Source of the DNA: Paenibacillus sedimenti
GTDB lineage: Bacteria > Bacillota > Bacilli > Paenibacillales > NBRC-103111
DNA length: 64,000 nt
Direction of reading: 5' to 3'
Assembly: GCF_014534655.1 (NCBI RefSeq)
Contig: NZ_JACVVD010000003.1
Location: forward strand, 620,001 to 684,000
How positions within the stretch are numbered: the stretch's first letter is position 1; each line of letters opens with the position of its first letter. Below are positions 45,977 through 54,619 of the stretch, in pieces. Made by a program: the position numbers and the translations under genes. The notes under the pieces are model-generated. The model was not told the origin of the DNA and ran no database searches. It saw only the letters and a program-made list of their open reading frames with translations.

Positions 45977-46001
45977 TTAAATTAACAAGGGGATGACGAT
46001 T

Positions 46002-46409
46002 ATGGAATGGTGTAAAGATGGGTTTGTTTTAACGGATGATAAATCTCGGATTGATATGGATGCGTTATACGCCATGCTCTCCGGCAGTTACTGGGCAAGT
46101 AAACGAAGCAAGAAGATTGTAGAAAAAAGCTTAGCTGGCTCTCTATGCTTAAGCTTATTCACAGAAAGCGCACAGATTGGTTTTGTACGAGTGATCACTG
46201 ACTATGCGGTATTTGCTTGGATATGCGATGTTATCGTAAATGAAGAATATAGGGGTCTAGGACTTGGTAAGTGGATGATGGCCTGCATGATGAAGCATCC
46301 TGACCTGCAGCAACTGAAAATGGCTTTAGCCACAAAGGACGCACATGGTTTATATGAGCAATATGGCTTTGTACGCAAGGAATTTATGGTACGCGAACAA
46401 CAACTTTAA
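46002..46409 (+). CDS. GNAT family N-acetyltransferase
   Basis: A 135-aa acetyltransferase with the acetyl-CoA loop in VNEEYRGLGLGKWMM and the C-terminal YEQYGFVRKE. The ATG at 46002 has AAGGGG nine bases upstream; an ATG at 45993 directly abuts that site. Likely regulated by the divergent MocR protein. The substrate is unknown. Confidence 0.88.
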   Translation: MEWCKDGFVLTDDKSRIDMDALYAMLSGSYWASKRSKKIVEKSLAGSLCLSLFTESAQIGFVRVITDYAVFAWICDVIVNEEYRGLGLGKWMMACMMKHPDLQQLKMALATKDAHGLYEQYGFVRKEFMVREQQL

Positions 46410-46496
46410 GTAGAGGGCCTAAGTTGCTTGTGTTGCATAGAATATTCTCCGATCGAAATTTCCGATGGATATCATCTGAATTATCGTATGACACGA

Positions 46497-46514
46497 TTAT
46501 ATCAGTCGATATAA
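46497..46514. promoter_or_regulatory. inverted repeat upstream of the binding-protein gene
   Basis: TTATATC-AGTC-GATATAA, 7-bp perfect arms, 44 bases before the ATG at 46558; a candidate operator. Confidence 0.4.
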
Positions 46515-46557
46515 CATAAGGAAAATAATAATGTGTTTGGGATATGGAGGGCTTATC

Positions 46558-47772
46558 ATGAAAATCAAAAACGATTTGTCAGTACTCTTAGCTTCAGTGA
46601 TTATTTTAAGTTTATTAGCAGGATGCGCAAACAGAAGTTCTACTTCAGTGCCGAATAACTCTAAATCCGATAACGAATCCAATGAATTAACAGTTATTAA
46701 AATTGCGACTCAATCGCCACTGTCTGGAGGAAGTGCAGTTCAAGGCGAGGCCATTAAACTTGGGGCGCAAATGTCATTGGATGACCATAAAGCAGAGTTT
46801 GAAAAGCTTGGCTTCGGTCTGCAGCTTGTTCCATACGACGATCAGGGTAACCCGAAAACAGGAGTGGCTAACGCAGCATTAATTGGTGCCGATCCGTCCA
46901 TCCTGGGAGTCGTCGGACACTTGAACTCCGGAGTATCCATTCCTTCCTCAGACGTTTATGAGAAATATAATACGGTGATGGTTTCTCCGGCGAATACGGC
47001 GGCAGAAGTCACCGGCCGCAATTTAAAAGTGGTCAATCGAATCGTTGCCCATGACGATTTCCAAGGACCTGCAGCCGCCGAATATGCTGTGAATACAGTT
47101 AAAGCTAAACGAATTTTTATCATTCAAGAAAAATCCGTATACGGTCAAGGCTTGGCTAACGCTTTTATAGATACATCCAAAAAACTGGGTGCCCAGATTG
47201 TTGGCTATGAACGTATTATGATTGGTGATAAGGACTTCAATGGCTTGATCAATCAAGTGCTTTTCATAAAGCCGGATTTCATCTTTTTCAGCGGATCATA
47301 TGCAGAAGGAGGCATATTGCTCAGGCAAGCGCGTGAAAAAGGCATAACCATCCCTTTTATGGGCGGAGACGGCTTAGATTCATCAGGAGTTATTGACTTC
47401 GCCGGAGAAAAAATTAAAGGTGCACTCTTCAGCTCGCCGGCTAGGGATATCACCCAATCAGATAACGGTCAAAAGTGGGCCGAAGCGTATCGGCAAAAAT
47501 TCGGCAAACGTGCAGACGGCTTTTCCGTCTACGCGTACGACAGTATGTCTGTCTTATTAAATGGAGTGAAAAATGCGATTCGCGATAACGCCGGTGAACT
47601 TCCTTCCCGCGAACAGGTGCGCGATGCGGTTCGCTCCACTCAAAATTTCCAAGGCATTGCTACAAAAGTCAGCTTTGATCGTTATGGGGATAATGCTTTC
47701 GCAAACGTGTATATTTATAGATTTGAAGAAGCGGCTTATCCGGGCACACTTATTTCGGAGATAAGCAAGTGA
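46558..47772 (+). CDS. branched-chain amino acid-type ABC binding lipoprotein (orphan)
   Basis: A 404-aa periplasmic-binding protein of the Leu/Ile/Val (Peripla_BP_6) type. GGAGGG lies before the ATG at 46558. Signal peptide with lipobox LLAGC, then IKIATQSPLSGGSAVQGEAIKLGAQM, PYDDQGNPKTGVANAAL, GVVGHLNSGVSIPSSDVYEKY and GYERIMIGDKDFNGLI. No permease or ATPase genes are next to it, so it may serve a transporter encoded elsewhere. The ligand is unknown. Confidence 0.88.
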   Translation: MKIKNDLSVLLASVIILSLLAGCANRSSTSVPNNSKSDNESNELTVIKIATQSPLSGGSAVQGEAIKLGAQMSLDDHKAEFEKLGFGLQLVPYDDQGNPKTGVANAALIGADPSILGVVGHLNSGVSIPSSDVYEKYNTVMVSPANTAAEVTGRNLKVVNRIVAHDDFQGPAAAEYAVNTVKAKRIFIIQEKSVYGQGLANAFIDTSKKLGAQIVGYERIMIGDKDFNGLINQVLFIKPDFIFFSGSYAEGGILLRQAREKGITIPFMGGDGLDSSGVIDFAGEKIKGALFSSPARDITQSDNGQKWAEAYRQKFGKRADGFSVYAYDSMSVLLNGVKNAIRDNAGELPSREQVRDAVRSTQNFQGIATKVSFDRYGDNAFANVYIYRFEEAAYPGTLISEISK

Positions 47773-47872
47773 GTGTTCTTATCTCTCGTTGACAAAAGAA
47801 AGCAAGTAATAAAAAATGACAAAAACCAGTCCCTGCAAATCTGCAGAAACCAGTCGTCATCATTACGCTATT

Positions 47873-48988
47873 CTACTGTAATAGTGAATAAACATCGGTA
47901 TGTTCGTAGCCATGCGCCTCGGCTACCGCTTTATAAGTAACATGACCGGCTGCGACATTAATGCCTTTCGCAATCGCTTTGTTGTCCAAAGCCGCTCGCG
48001 CATAACCTTTATTCGCGATCTGCATGCCATATGGCGTCGTCACATTCGTAAGCGCGAGTGTCGATGTTCTTGCGACAGCACCAGGCATGTTCGCAACCGC
48101 ATAATGGATCACGCCATGCTTCACATAGGTCGGTTGGTCGTGTGTCGTGATCCGATCGATCGTCTCAATCGATCCGCCCTGATCGATCGCCACATCGACG
48201 ATGACGGAGCCTGGACTCATCGCTTTCACCATTTCTTCCGTGACGAGCCGTGGTGCGCGTGCGCCAGGGATCAATACGGCACCGACGACCAAATCGGCAC
48301 GTCGTACTACTTCCGCGATGTTATACGGATTGGACATCACCGTCTTCACACGGCCTTGGAACTGGTCATCGAGTTGGCGCAGCCGATCCGGATTCAAATC
48401 CACGATCGTCACATCTGCACCGAGACCAGCCGCCATTTTCGCTGCATTCGTACCTACGATGCCGCCTCCGATAACGGCTACTTTGGCCGGTTCAACGCCA
48501 GGCACGCCGCTTAGGAGGATGCCTTTGCCGCCATGGGCCTTTTCCAGGAAATGCGCCCCGATCTGGATTGACATACGGCCGGCCACTTCGCTCATCGGCG
48601 TCAACAGCGGGAGGCTGCCGTTGTCCAGCTGAATAGTCTCATAAGCGATCGCTGTGACCTTCTTCTCGACCAAAGCATGCGTAAGCTCCGCTTCAGGGGC
48701 CAGATGCAGGTACGTGTACAAAATCAGTCCTTCGTGGAAATAACCATACTCTTCAGGCAGCGGCTCTTTGACTTTCACAACCATCTCCGCCGACCATGCC
48801 TCTGCCGCATTCCCGACAATTTTGGCTCCCGCCAGCACGTAATCCTCATCTGTAAATCCGATGCTGTGACCTGCATGCGTCTCCACCCGAACTTCATGGC
48901 CCGCATGGGTGTAAGAAAGCACGGAGCCGGGCGTCATGCCGACCCGGTACTCGTTATTTTTAATTTCCTTAGGTACGCCAATAATCAT
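47873..48988 (-). CDS. ald: alanine dehydrogenase
   Basis: NAD-linked conversion of L-alanine to pyruvate and ammonia. The ATG at 48988 starts the family sequence [17 protein letters not shown]; an ATG two codons earlier is too close to the GAGGG. The 371-aa product keeps Lys74 (VKVKEP) and His95 (YTYLHLAPE), the catalytic pair, and the NAD loop [12 protein letters not shown]. An AdeR-like PucR regulator gene lies upstream on the same strand. Confidence 0.96.
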   Translation of the reverse strand: MIIGVPKEIKNNEYRVGMTPGSVLSYTHAGHEVRVETHAGHSIGFTDEDYVLAGAKIVGNAAEAWSAEMVVKVKEPLPEEYGYFHEGLILYTYLHLAPEAELTHALVEKKVTAIAYETIQLDNGSLPLLTPMSEVAGRMSIQIGAHFLEKAHGGKGILLSGVPGVEPAKVAVIGGGIVGTNAAKMAAGLGADVTIVDLNPDRLRQLDDQFQGRVKTVMSNPYNIAEVVRRADLVVGAVLIPGARAPRLVTEEMVKAMSPGSVIVDVAIDQGGSIETIDRITTHDQPTYVKHGVIHYAVANMPGAVARTSTLALTNVTTPYGMQIANKGYARAALDNKAIAKGINVAAGHVTYKAVAEAHGYEHTDVYSLLQ

Positions 48989-49026
48989 CGTCATTCTCCC
49001 TCTCGCTTATGACCCCAAGAAAAAAA

Positions 49027-49064
49027 GGATCGATCTGTACTTGTCTCCAAGTATAGGATCAATC
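49027..49064. promoter_or_regulatory. palindromic element upstream of ald
   Basis: A perfect hairpin TACTTG-TCTC-CAAGTA (49038-49053) flanked by GGATCGATC (49027) and GGATCAATC (49056). It lies 40 bases before ald; it may be an operator for the AdeR-like regulator or a leader RNA hairpin. Confidence 0.45.
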
Positions 49065-49112
49065 CCCTGACGTTCCATTAGACAAATTGTAAGGAAACTT
49101 CACACACTTTTT

Positions 49113-50774
49113 TCACATTTTCGTTTCCGGATTTAACAGTTGGTATGCACGGATCGCAACCTGCAGCGCCAAACGTTTTTCCGGTGACATGTAATCTGAT
49201 CCGAGCAGCTCCTCGATTTTTTCCAACCGGTAATAGAGCGATTGACGGACGATAAAAAGCCGCTGTGCCACGATTTGCTTGGAGCCGTCATAATCCAGAT
49301 ACACCTTCAATGTTCGTAGAAGCTCACTGCCTCTCGTCTGATCATGATCGATAAGCGGCCCTAAATGGGTCTTCACAAACGCCTGCAGCGTCTGCTTTTC
49401 AGCGATGTGAAACAGCAGCTGGAAGACGCCGAGCTCGTCGAAGTACAACACGTTCGCCTGCATGGTAGACGATAATGAAATCGCCTGAATCGCTTCTTGA
49501 TAGCTCATATAAGCATTCATAAAGCTCCTGTTGATTTGCCCGACACCGATGACCAGCTTGACCTGCTCTTCGGCTTTCATTTGCTGTATAGATTGAAAGA
49601 CGTGCTGTAATCTCTCTTTAGCGGGCTTCTTCGGGGCTTGATCGAAGGCGATAATGACAAGCCGATTGTTCTGCAGCGTGATGAGCGGGTGAAACGCATG
49701 CTGCTCGAAAACCGAACGCACCGTTAGCGACAGATGAATGCCAAGAGTTTCAACACCCTCGTCAACAGAAGAAGTTCTAGCTTCCTGGTCATACTCGAAT
49801 TCGATCAAGCAAACGTGATAATTCAGCACATTCAGCCGCTTGAAGTCAATTCCGATCAACACCTTAATCTGCTCTTCGTCGCGGATGCGCAAATGAAGCA
49901 AATCATCTACCCAAAGCGTCTGTGAATACAGCTTGCGCTCTTCCATATAGCGTTTACGGAGCAAATCCTGCGCAATCGAAAGAGATGCCGAATCAAGGAT
50001 CAAATACTCATACTCCCGAGGCTTGCGGCCGAGCACGATGGCAATGTGCGCCCACGTCTTGCCCATGGCGCCGACGGGCTGCACAATAATCGTTTGTCCT
50101 TCGAATTCGATCAGTGAAGGTGATGGGGTATGGCCTGCTTCTGAGCTCTCATCCAATTGTTTGCCAAGAAGCTCCATCCACTGTTTGGATTCACGGCTTG
50201 AAGCATGTGGAACAAATTTGGGCTGCCCTTCCGCCGGCACATAGATGACCTTTGCTTTTGTGCTGTTTTGCAACAGCTGAAGAACTTGGGCGACACCCTG
50301 CGAAGTCAGCGTCATGCGATGGAATTCCCGCGATATTTTTTCCAAGTCCTGCAGCGCCCGATGATGCTGATTGATGATATGCGCATGAATATCTTGCGTA
50401 ATATCGATGAATCGCACCGCTTGCGGAAAAATGATGAGCGGCAAACCGCTCGTTTCCGCCATATCAATCCATTCCCCGGGCACTGAACTCAGGTAATGCC
50501 CCATCTCAATGCACAGGCAGGACACATTTCTGTTGATTAACTGTTCCAGATAAATCTTGAACAACTGCGTATCCGACTTGAAGGCGGCTCCGGTCGTGAG
50601 AATCATTTCCCCGCCTTGCAGCAGCTGCTCAAACTGGATGACTTCAATGATATGCACCCATCGCACCAAGCGATGCAGGCCTTGCTTTCCGGCAGCTAAA
50701 TAAGCATGCTGAAAATGTGGCCGTTCCAGCACTTCTTGTACCGATAGCTGATAATCTTGATTCAAATGTTTCAC
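49113..50774 (-). CDS. PucR family regulator, AdeR-like
   Basis: A 553-aa regulator: N-terminal PucR domain (SVQEVLERPHFQHAYL to IIFPQAVRFIDITQ), a middle GGDEF-like fold, and a C-terminal HTH_30 (LKVYLDYDGSKQIVAQRLFIVRQSLYYRLEKIEELLG). In Bacillus subtilis AdeR, a PucR protein next to ald, activates ald on alanine; the neighbourhood here points to the same role. A GTG at 50774 is used as start, since a longer frame would run into the terminator at 50841-50906; its GGGGAAGAAAG site is weak. Confidence 0.87.
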   Translation of the reverse strand: MKHLNQDYQLSVQEVLERPHFQHAYLAAGKQGLHRLVRWVHIIEVIQFEQLLQGGEMILTTGAAFKSDTQLFKIYLEQLINRNVSCLCIEMGHYLSSVPGEWIDMAETSGLPLIIFPQAVRFIDITQDIHAHIINQHHRALQDLEKISREFHRMTLTSQGVAQVLQLLQNSTKAKVIYVPAEGQPKFVPHASSRESKQWMELLGKQLDESSEAGHTPSPSLIEFEGQTIIVQPVGAMGKTWAHIAIVLGRKPREYEYLILDSASLSIAQDLLRKRYMEERKLYSQTLWVDDLLHLRIRDEEQIKVLIGIDFKRLNVLNYHVCLIEFEYDQEARTSSVDEGVETLGIHLSLTVRSVFEQHAFHPLITLQNNRLVIIAFDQAPKKPAKERLQHVFQSIQQMKAEEQVKLVIGVGQINRSFMNAYMSYQEAIQAISLSSTMQANVLYFDELGVFQLLFHIAEKQTLQAFVKTHLGPLIDHDQTRGSELLRTLKVYLDYDGSKQIVAQRLFIVRQSLYYRLEKIEELLGSDYMSPEKRLALQVAIRAYQLLNPETKM

Positions 50775-50840
50775 TTCACTTTCTTCCCCGACGGGCAAGA
50801 TGCCCTTACTTCTAGCATAGCAGAGATAACGGCAGGGGTG

Positions 50841-50906
50841 AAAGAAAAAAAGCGCCTCGCTGCGATCAAGGTCATGGCAGACCCGCAATCCGCAGCAACA
50901 CGCTTT
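50841..50906 (-). terminator. terminator of the Lpl-type ABC genes
   Basis: On the minus strand AAAGCG...CGCTTT (50901-50906 with 50849-50854) closes an inner stem GCTGCG/CGCAGC, and TTTTTTTC follows. It lies 13 bases after the binding-protein stop. Confidence 0.65.
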
Positions 50907-50918
50907 CGTTTTCAGCGC

Positions 50919-52505
50919 TTATTTTTTAATCGCAGCATACAGCTCATTGATTTCTTTGATATATTCATCGCCGCCGCTCTTTTTCCATAACTCGATGGCA
51001 GCTTTTACGCCAGCTTCATCAATTTGCCCTACGATGTACTTCGTCCGGGCATCGCTGATCATCAGATCAAGTTGGGCTCCCTGCTTCGTATATACGTTAG
51101 AAATCAACGGTTCTGCCGGGTTAGGCACAACGATGGATTCATTCGCTTTTTGTACCGCTTCGGATTTCAAACGCAGCGGCGTTGGCTTCACCTTTAGAGA
51201 GCGACTTTCAGGGATAAAGGAGGTAAATTGGTTCAGCCCTTCCACTTCCCCCTCCAAGAGTGCAGTATCCTTAACGATTTCGATGCCTCCTTCCACTTTC
51301 GTATAGTGTTTGCCTTCAATGCCTCGCTCTGCCAATGTTTGCAAGTCCGCTTCATTCATTTTATCGAGGAATGCTAACACACGGCGCAGTTCTTCTTCCG
51401 TCTTTACACCTGATTTGGATATGGATACCATGCCGGCATATCCGGAAGTTGGCATGTTACGCAAACCTTTCGGTCCGGACACGGCTCCCATCAGCTCCAT
51501 GTATTGCTTACTCGGATCGTCTTTGCCCGCTTTTTTCAACACTTCGTGGATCTTATCTTCCAAACGCGCCGCATTATCCGTCACATCGACGATAACGCCC
51601 GCCTGCCCGTTCGCCAGCGGATCATTCCATTTGGCTGTATCCATGACGGCGAAATCGGCATTGATCAATTTTTCATCATACAATTTTTTGAAAAACTTCA
51701 ACGCATCCATATATTCTGGCATCAAATGCGTCGGCAGCAGCTTCCCGCTTGCATCCTGGCCCCATTTGTTTGGAAGGCCGAACCAGATCTCCATAATATC
51801 GAAAGGACCGGTAAATTTGGAAATGGCCATTCCGTATGTATCATTTTTGCCGTTTTGATCCGGGTCTTTCTCTTTGAAAGCTTTCAGCATATTGTAAAAC
51901 TCGTCAATCGTTTTCGGTTCCTGCAGACCGACGTTTTTCAGCCAATCTTTACGGTACATAATGCCATTACGGCCCAGCGGTCTTGAACGATAGAGGCCAT
52001 AAATTTTGCCGTCAATCGAAATGTTATTGTTCACGATGGCATTAGCCTTGCTCAAATTCGGATAGTCTTTCATATAAGGTCCCAGTTCCCAGAAGGCGCC
52101 GGAACGAACCGCGTTAATAAAGGAAGAGTTTTTGGCCTGAACGACCATAACCATTGGAAGCTTGCCGGAAGCGAGCGTAATATTAAATTTGTCCGGGTAG
52201 GTATTATTCGGCACCCATTCAAAATGCATATCGACATTAGTCAATTTTTCGATTTCCTTAGCTACCAAACCGTCATCTTTAGGAAATGTCGGTTTGTAGT
52301 TTGGAAGCATGATGGTAACATCCAGAGGCTTTTTAGGCTCCGTTTTACTTTTGTCACTATCTGCTGCGGGCTTCGATGTCGTTGCGCCTTCTGTCTTGGC
52401 GCTTCCGTTCGTGCTGCCCGTGCAGCCTGCCAATGTAGTCATGGATAAAGATGCAAGCGCCGCTACAGCGACCCATTTTTTGTTTGTAAGTGCTTTCAAT
52501 ACCAT
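50919..52505 (-). CDS. extracellular sugar-binding lipoprotein (LplA/YtcQ type)
   Basis: A 528-aa lipoprotein: signal peptide with lipobox LAGC, a Ser/Thr/Lys linker, then a family 1 solute-binding domain (DVTIMLPNYKPTFPKDDG, FEWVPNNTYPDKFNI, GKIYGLYRSRPLGRNGIMYRKDWL). The long form is typical of the Paenibacillus/Bacillus LplA-YtcQ-YesO group, which binds oligosaccharides from complex plant polymers. GGGAGG lies eight bases before the ATG. It is the third gene after two permeases; the ATPase must come from elsewhere (an MsmX-like shared ATPase in relatives). Confidence 0.92.
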   Translation of the reverse strand: MVLKALTNKKWVAVAALASLSMTTLAGCTGSTNGSAKTEGATTSKPAADSDKSKTEPKKPLDVTIMLPNYKPTFPKDDGLVAKEIEKLTNVDMHFEWVPNNTYPDKFNITLASGKLPMVMVVQAKNSSFINAVRSGAFWELGPYMKDYPNLSKANAIVNNNISIDGKIYGLYRSRPLGRNGIMYRKDWLKNVGLQEPKTIDEFYNMLKAFKEKDPDQNGKNDTYGMAISKFTGPFDIMEIWFGLPNKWGQDASGKLLPTHLMPEYMDALKFFKKLYDEKLINADFAVMDTAKWNDPLANGQAGVIVDVTDNAARLEDKIHEVLKKAGKDDPSKQYMELMGAVSGPKGLRNMPTSGYAGMVSISKSGVKTEEELRRVLAFLDKMNEADLQTLAERGIEGKHYTKVEGGIEIVKDTALLEGEVEGLNQFTSFIPESRSLKVKPTPLRLKSEAVQKANESIVVPNPAEPLISNVYTKQGAQLDLMISDARTKYIVGQIDEAGVKAAIELWKKSGGDEYIKEINELYAAIKK

Positions 52506-52553
52506 TGATCATACCTCCCTTTATAGGTAAAGCATTCATAATATTAATCTTGA

Positions 52554-53432
52554 TCAGCCTTTAATGGAGCCAATCAGTACCCCTTTAGCAAAATACTTTT
52601 GTACAAAAGGATACACAAGCAGAATGGGAAGCGTGCCTAATACGATAACAGCCATTTTGATCGTTTGCTCCGGCGGTTTGATAAAGCTGGGATCCAGCTG
52701 GGACATGTCGCCTGCACCTTGCGACAGCATGACGATTTGTCTGAGCAGCACCTGCAGCGGCCATTTTTCTGCATCATTGATGTAGAGCAGTGCAGAGAAA
52801 AAGTTGTTCCAATGCCCGACCGCGTAAAACAGCGCGAATGTAGCAAGAACAGGTTTGGAAAGCGGCAGGACGATTTTCCATAGTATCGCGACTTCATTGC
52901 AGCCATCGATCTTAGCTGATTCCTCCAGCCCTGGCGGGAGCTCCTGAAAGAAATTTTTGACCACGATTAAATTAAATGCATTGATGGCCCCCGGAATGAT
53001 CAGTGCCCAATAAGAATCGATGAGGCCAAGTTCTTTGACGACCAGATACGTAGGGATGAGTCCGCCGGAGAAAACCATCGTAAATACGATCATATTCAGA
53101 AATGTGTTTCTCCCCATAAGTTCTCTTCGAGCTAGCGGATAGGCCATTGTAACCGTAAAAGCCAAATTGACTAATGTACCCACAAGGGTAATGCCCATCG
53201 ATACGGCCAAACTCCGAAACAAGGGGGGGCTGGAAAGAATGTACTCGTAGCCGGATAATGTAAAGGATTGCGGGATGAGAAAGAACGGTCTTGCCGTCAG
53301 TTCCGCATCCGAAGCGAACGAACCGGCTACTACATATAGAAACGGAAGCAGGCTAAAGCATGCGAACAACGCGAGCACCGTATAGTTTAGGCCGTCAAAG
53401 ACGACTCCTGGAACAGTCTTATGCCGTCTCAT
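52554..53432 (-). CDS. carbohydrate ABC permease (LplC/YtcP type)
   Basis: A 292-aa permease with six membrane helices and the coupling motif EESAKIDGCNEVAILWKIVLPLSKP shortened here to its key residues EESAKIDG and LPLSKP. The end FVQKYFAKGVLIGSIKG is typical of LplC. AAAGGAG lies nine bases before the ATG. Works with the next permease and the LplA-like protein. Confidence 0.93.
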   Translation of the reverse strand: MRRHKTVPGVVFDGLNYTVLALFACFSLLPFLYVVAGSFASDAELTARPFFLIPQSFTLSGYEYILSSPPLFRSLAVSMGITLVGTLVNLAFTVTMAYPLARRELMGRNTFLNMIVFTMVFSGGLIPTYLVVKELGLIDSYWALIIPGAINAFNLIVVKNFFQELPPGLEESAKIDGCNEVAILWKIVLPLSKPVLATFALFYAVGHWNNFFSALLYINDAEKWPLQVLLRQIVMLSQGAGDMSQLDPSFIKPPEQTIKMAVIVLGTLPILLVYPFVQKYFAKGVLIGSIKG

Positions 53433-53452
53433 CTGTCAGTCTCCTTTCCATG

Positions 53453-54424
53453 CTAGTAAATGCCGGATTGACCGAATCTTTTGGCCAAATAGTTGCTGGA
53501 GAATACGAGCAGCACGCCGATTATCGCTTTAAACAAGCCGACGGCCGTACTGTAGCTAAATGCGCCTTGGGTAATCCCCATCAGGTACACATACGTATCA
53601 AACACGTCTGAAACTTCACGGTTCAGCGCATTTTGCATCACATAGATTTGATCAAAGCCATTCTCCAGAACGTCACCCATGCGCAAAATAAGCAAAATAA
53701 TGATCGTGCTTCGAATCGAAGGGAGCGTAATATGCCACATTTGCCGCCAGCGGCTGGCTCCGTCAACAACTGCAGCTTCATACTGCTCCACATCTACACC
53801 AGCAAGCGCAGCCAGAAAAATAATCGTCCCGAAGCCACATTCCTTCCAGATCGTTTGAATAATAATGATCGGTCGGAACCAGCCGGGGTCGGCTAAGAAA
53901 TTAATCTTTTGACCCGTGAACTGAAATAACAACTCATTGACAATACCGCCCTCCGTCGTCAGGACGACATAGCTGATACTTCCGACGATAACCATGGAAA
54001 TAAAGTGAGGTATATAGATCAAGGTCTGAATCGTTCGTTTAAAGAAGGCCTTGCGTACCTCGTTCAGCAATAGCGCCAAAATAATGGGGGCCGGAAAGAA
54101 AAAGATCAAATTGTACAAAGAAAGAAGCAGCGTATTGCGCAAAATGCGAAAGAAATCCGGATTTTGAAAGAAGTTGCGGAAGTGCTCAAGGCCCACCCAC
54201 TCACTATGCCAAAAACCGGTAAAGGGCTGATAATTTTTGAAAGCGAGCGCAATGCCCCACATCGGTACATATTTGAAAATAATAAAGTAAAGAAGTCCCG
54301 GCGTTAGCAGCAGATACATCCATTTGTCTCGCTTCAGCCGTTTCCATACTCTGCCTTCGAACGCTCTGATTCGGGTCCTGATGGGCAGATCACCGTTCCG
54401 GGATGTCGATGCCGCTCTGTTCAT
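53453..54424 (-). CDS. carbohydrate ABC permease (LplB/YteP type)
   Basis: A 323-aa permease with six helices; start of the transport part MYLLLTPGLLYFIIFKYVPM and coupling motif EAAVVDGASRWRQMWHITLP. The end NYLAKRFGQSGIY fits the LplB group. GGGGG lies six bases before the ATG. First gene of the three-gene importer unit, 20 bases before its partner permease. Confidence 0.93.
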   Translation of the reverse strand: MNRAASTSRNGDLPIRTRIRAFEGRVWKRLKRDKWMYLLLTPGLLYFIIFKYVPMWGIALAFKNYQPFTGFWHSEWVGLEHFRNFFQNPDFFRILRNTLLLSLYNLIFFFPAPIILALLLNEVRKAFFKRTIQTLIYIPHFISMVIVGSISYVVLTTEGGIVNELLFQFTGQKINFLADPGWFRPIIIIQTIWKECGFGTIIFLAALAGVDVEQYEAAVVDGASRWRQMWHITLPSIRSTIIILLILRMGDVLENGFDQIYVMQNALNREVSDVFDTYVYLMGITQGAFSYSTAVGLFKAIIGVLLVFSSNYLAKRFGQSGIY

Positions 54425-54522
54425 CTTTCTCCCCCTTCGTCTTGAACTTTCACCTGATGTTGTTCACCGGTCGACTTCGGTTTACAGCTTTATTGTGGCG
54501 TACCTGTCTTTTGATTGCTATC

Positions 54523-54606
54523 GGACATTTTTGCTGCGCAACCAGGAAGGCTTTCAGATATTATTGCTTCATTTGAACTTTATTGATTCCATTGTTTAAA
54601 ACGCTT
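54523..54606. promoter_or_regulatory. control region upstream of the Lpl-type permease genes
   Basis: GGACATTTTTGC at 54523-54534 differs at one base from GGACTTTTTTGC upstream of the FG-GAP gene, so it may be a site of the same regulator. AAAACGCTT at 54598-54606 is a CcpA/LacI-like core. Both lie between the AraC gene and the permease start. Confidence 0.4.
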
Positions 54607-54619
54607 AGCGCCTCTAATT

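Noticed and set aside
47820..47872. Terminator for ald from the CTGCA/TGCAG hairpin and repeated AAACCAGTC
   Set aside because: The stem is only five bases and the layout is not typical, although a T-rich stretch follows.
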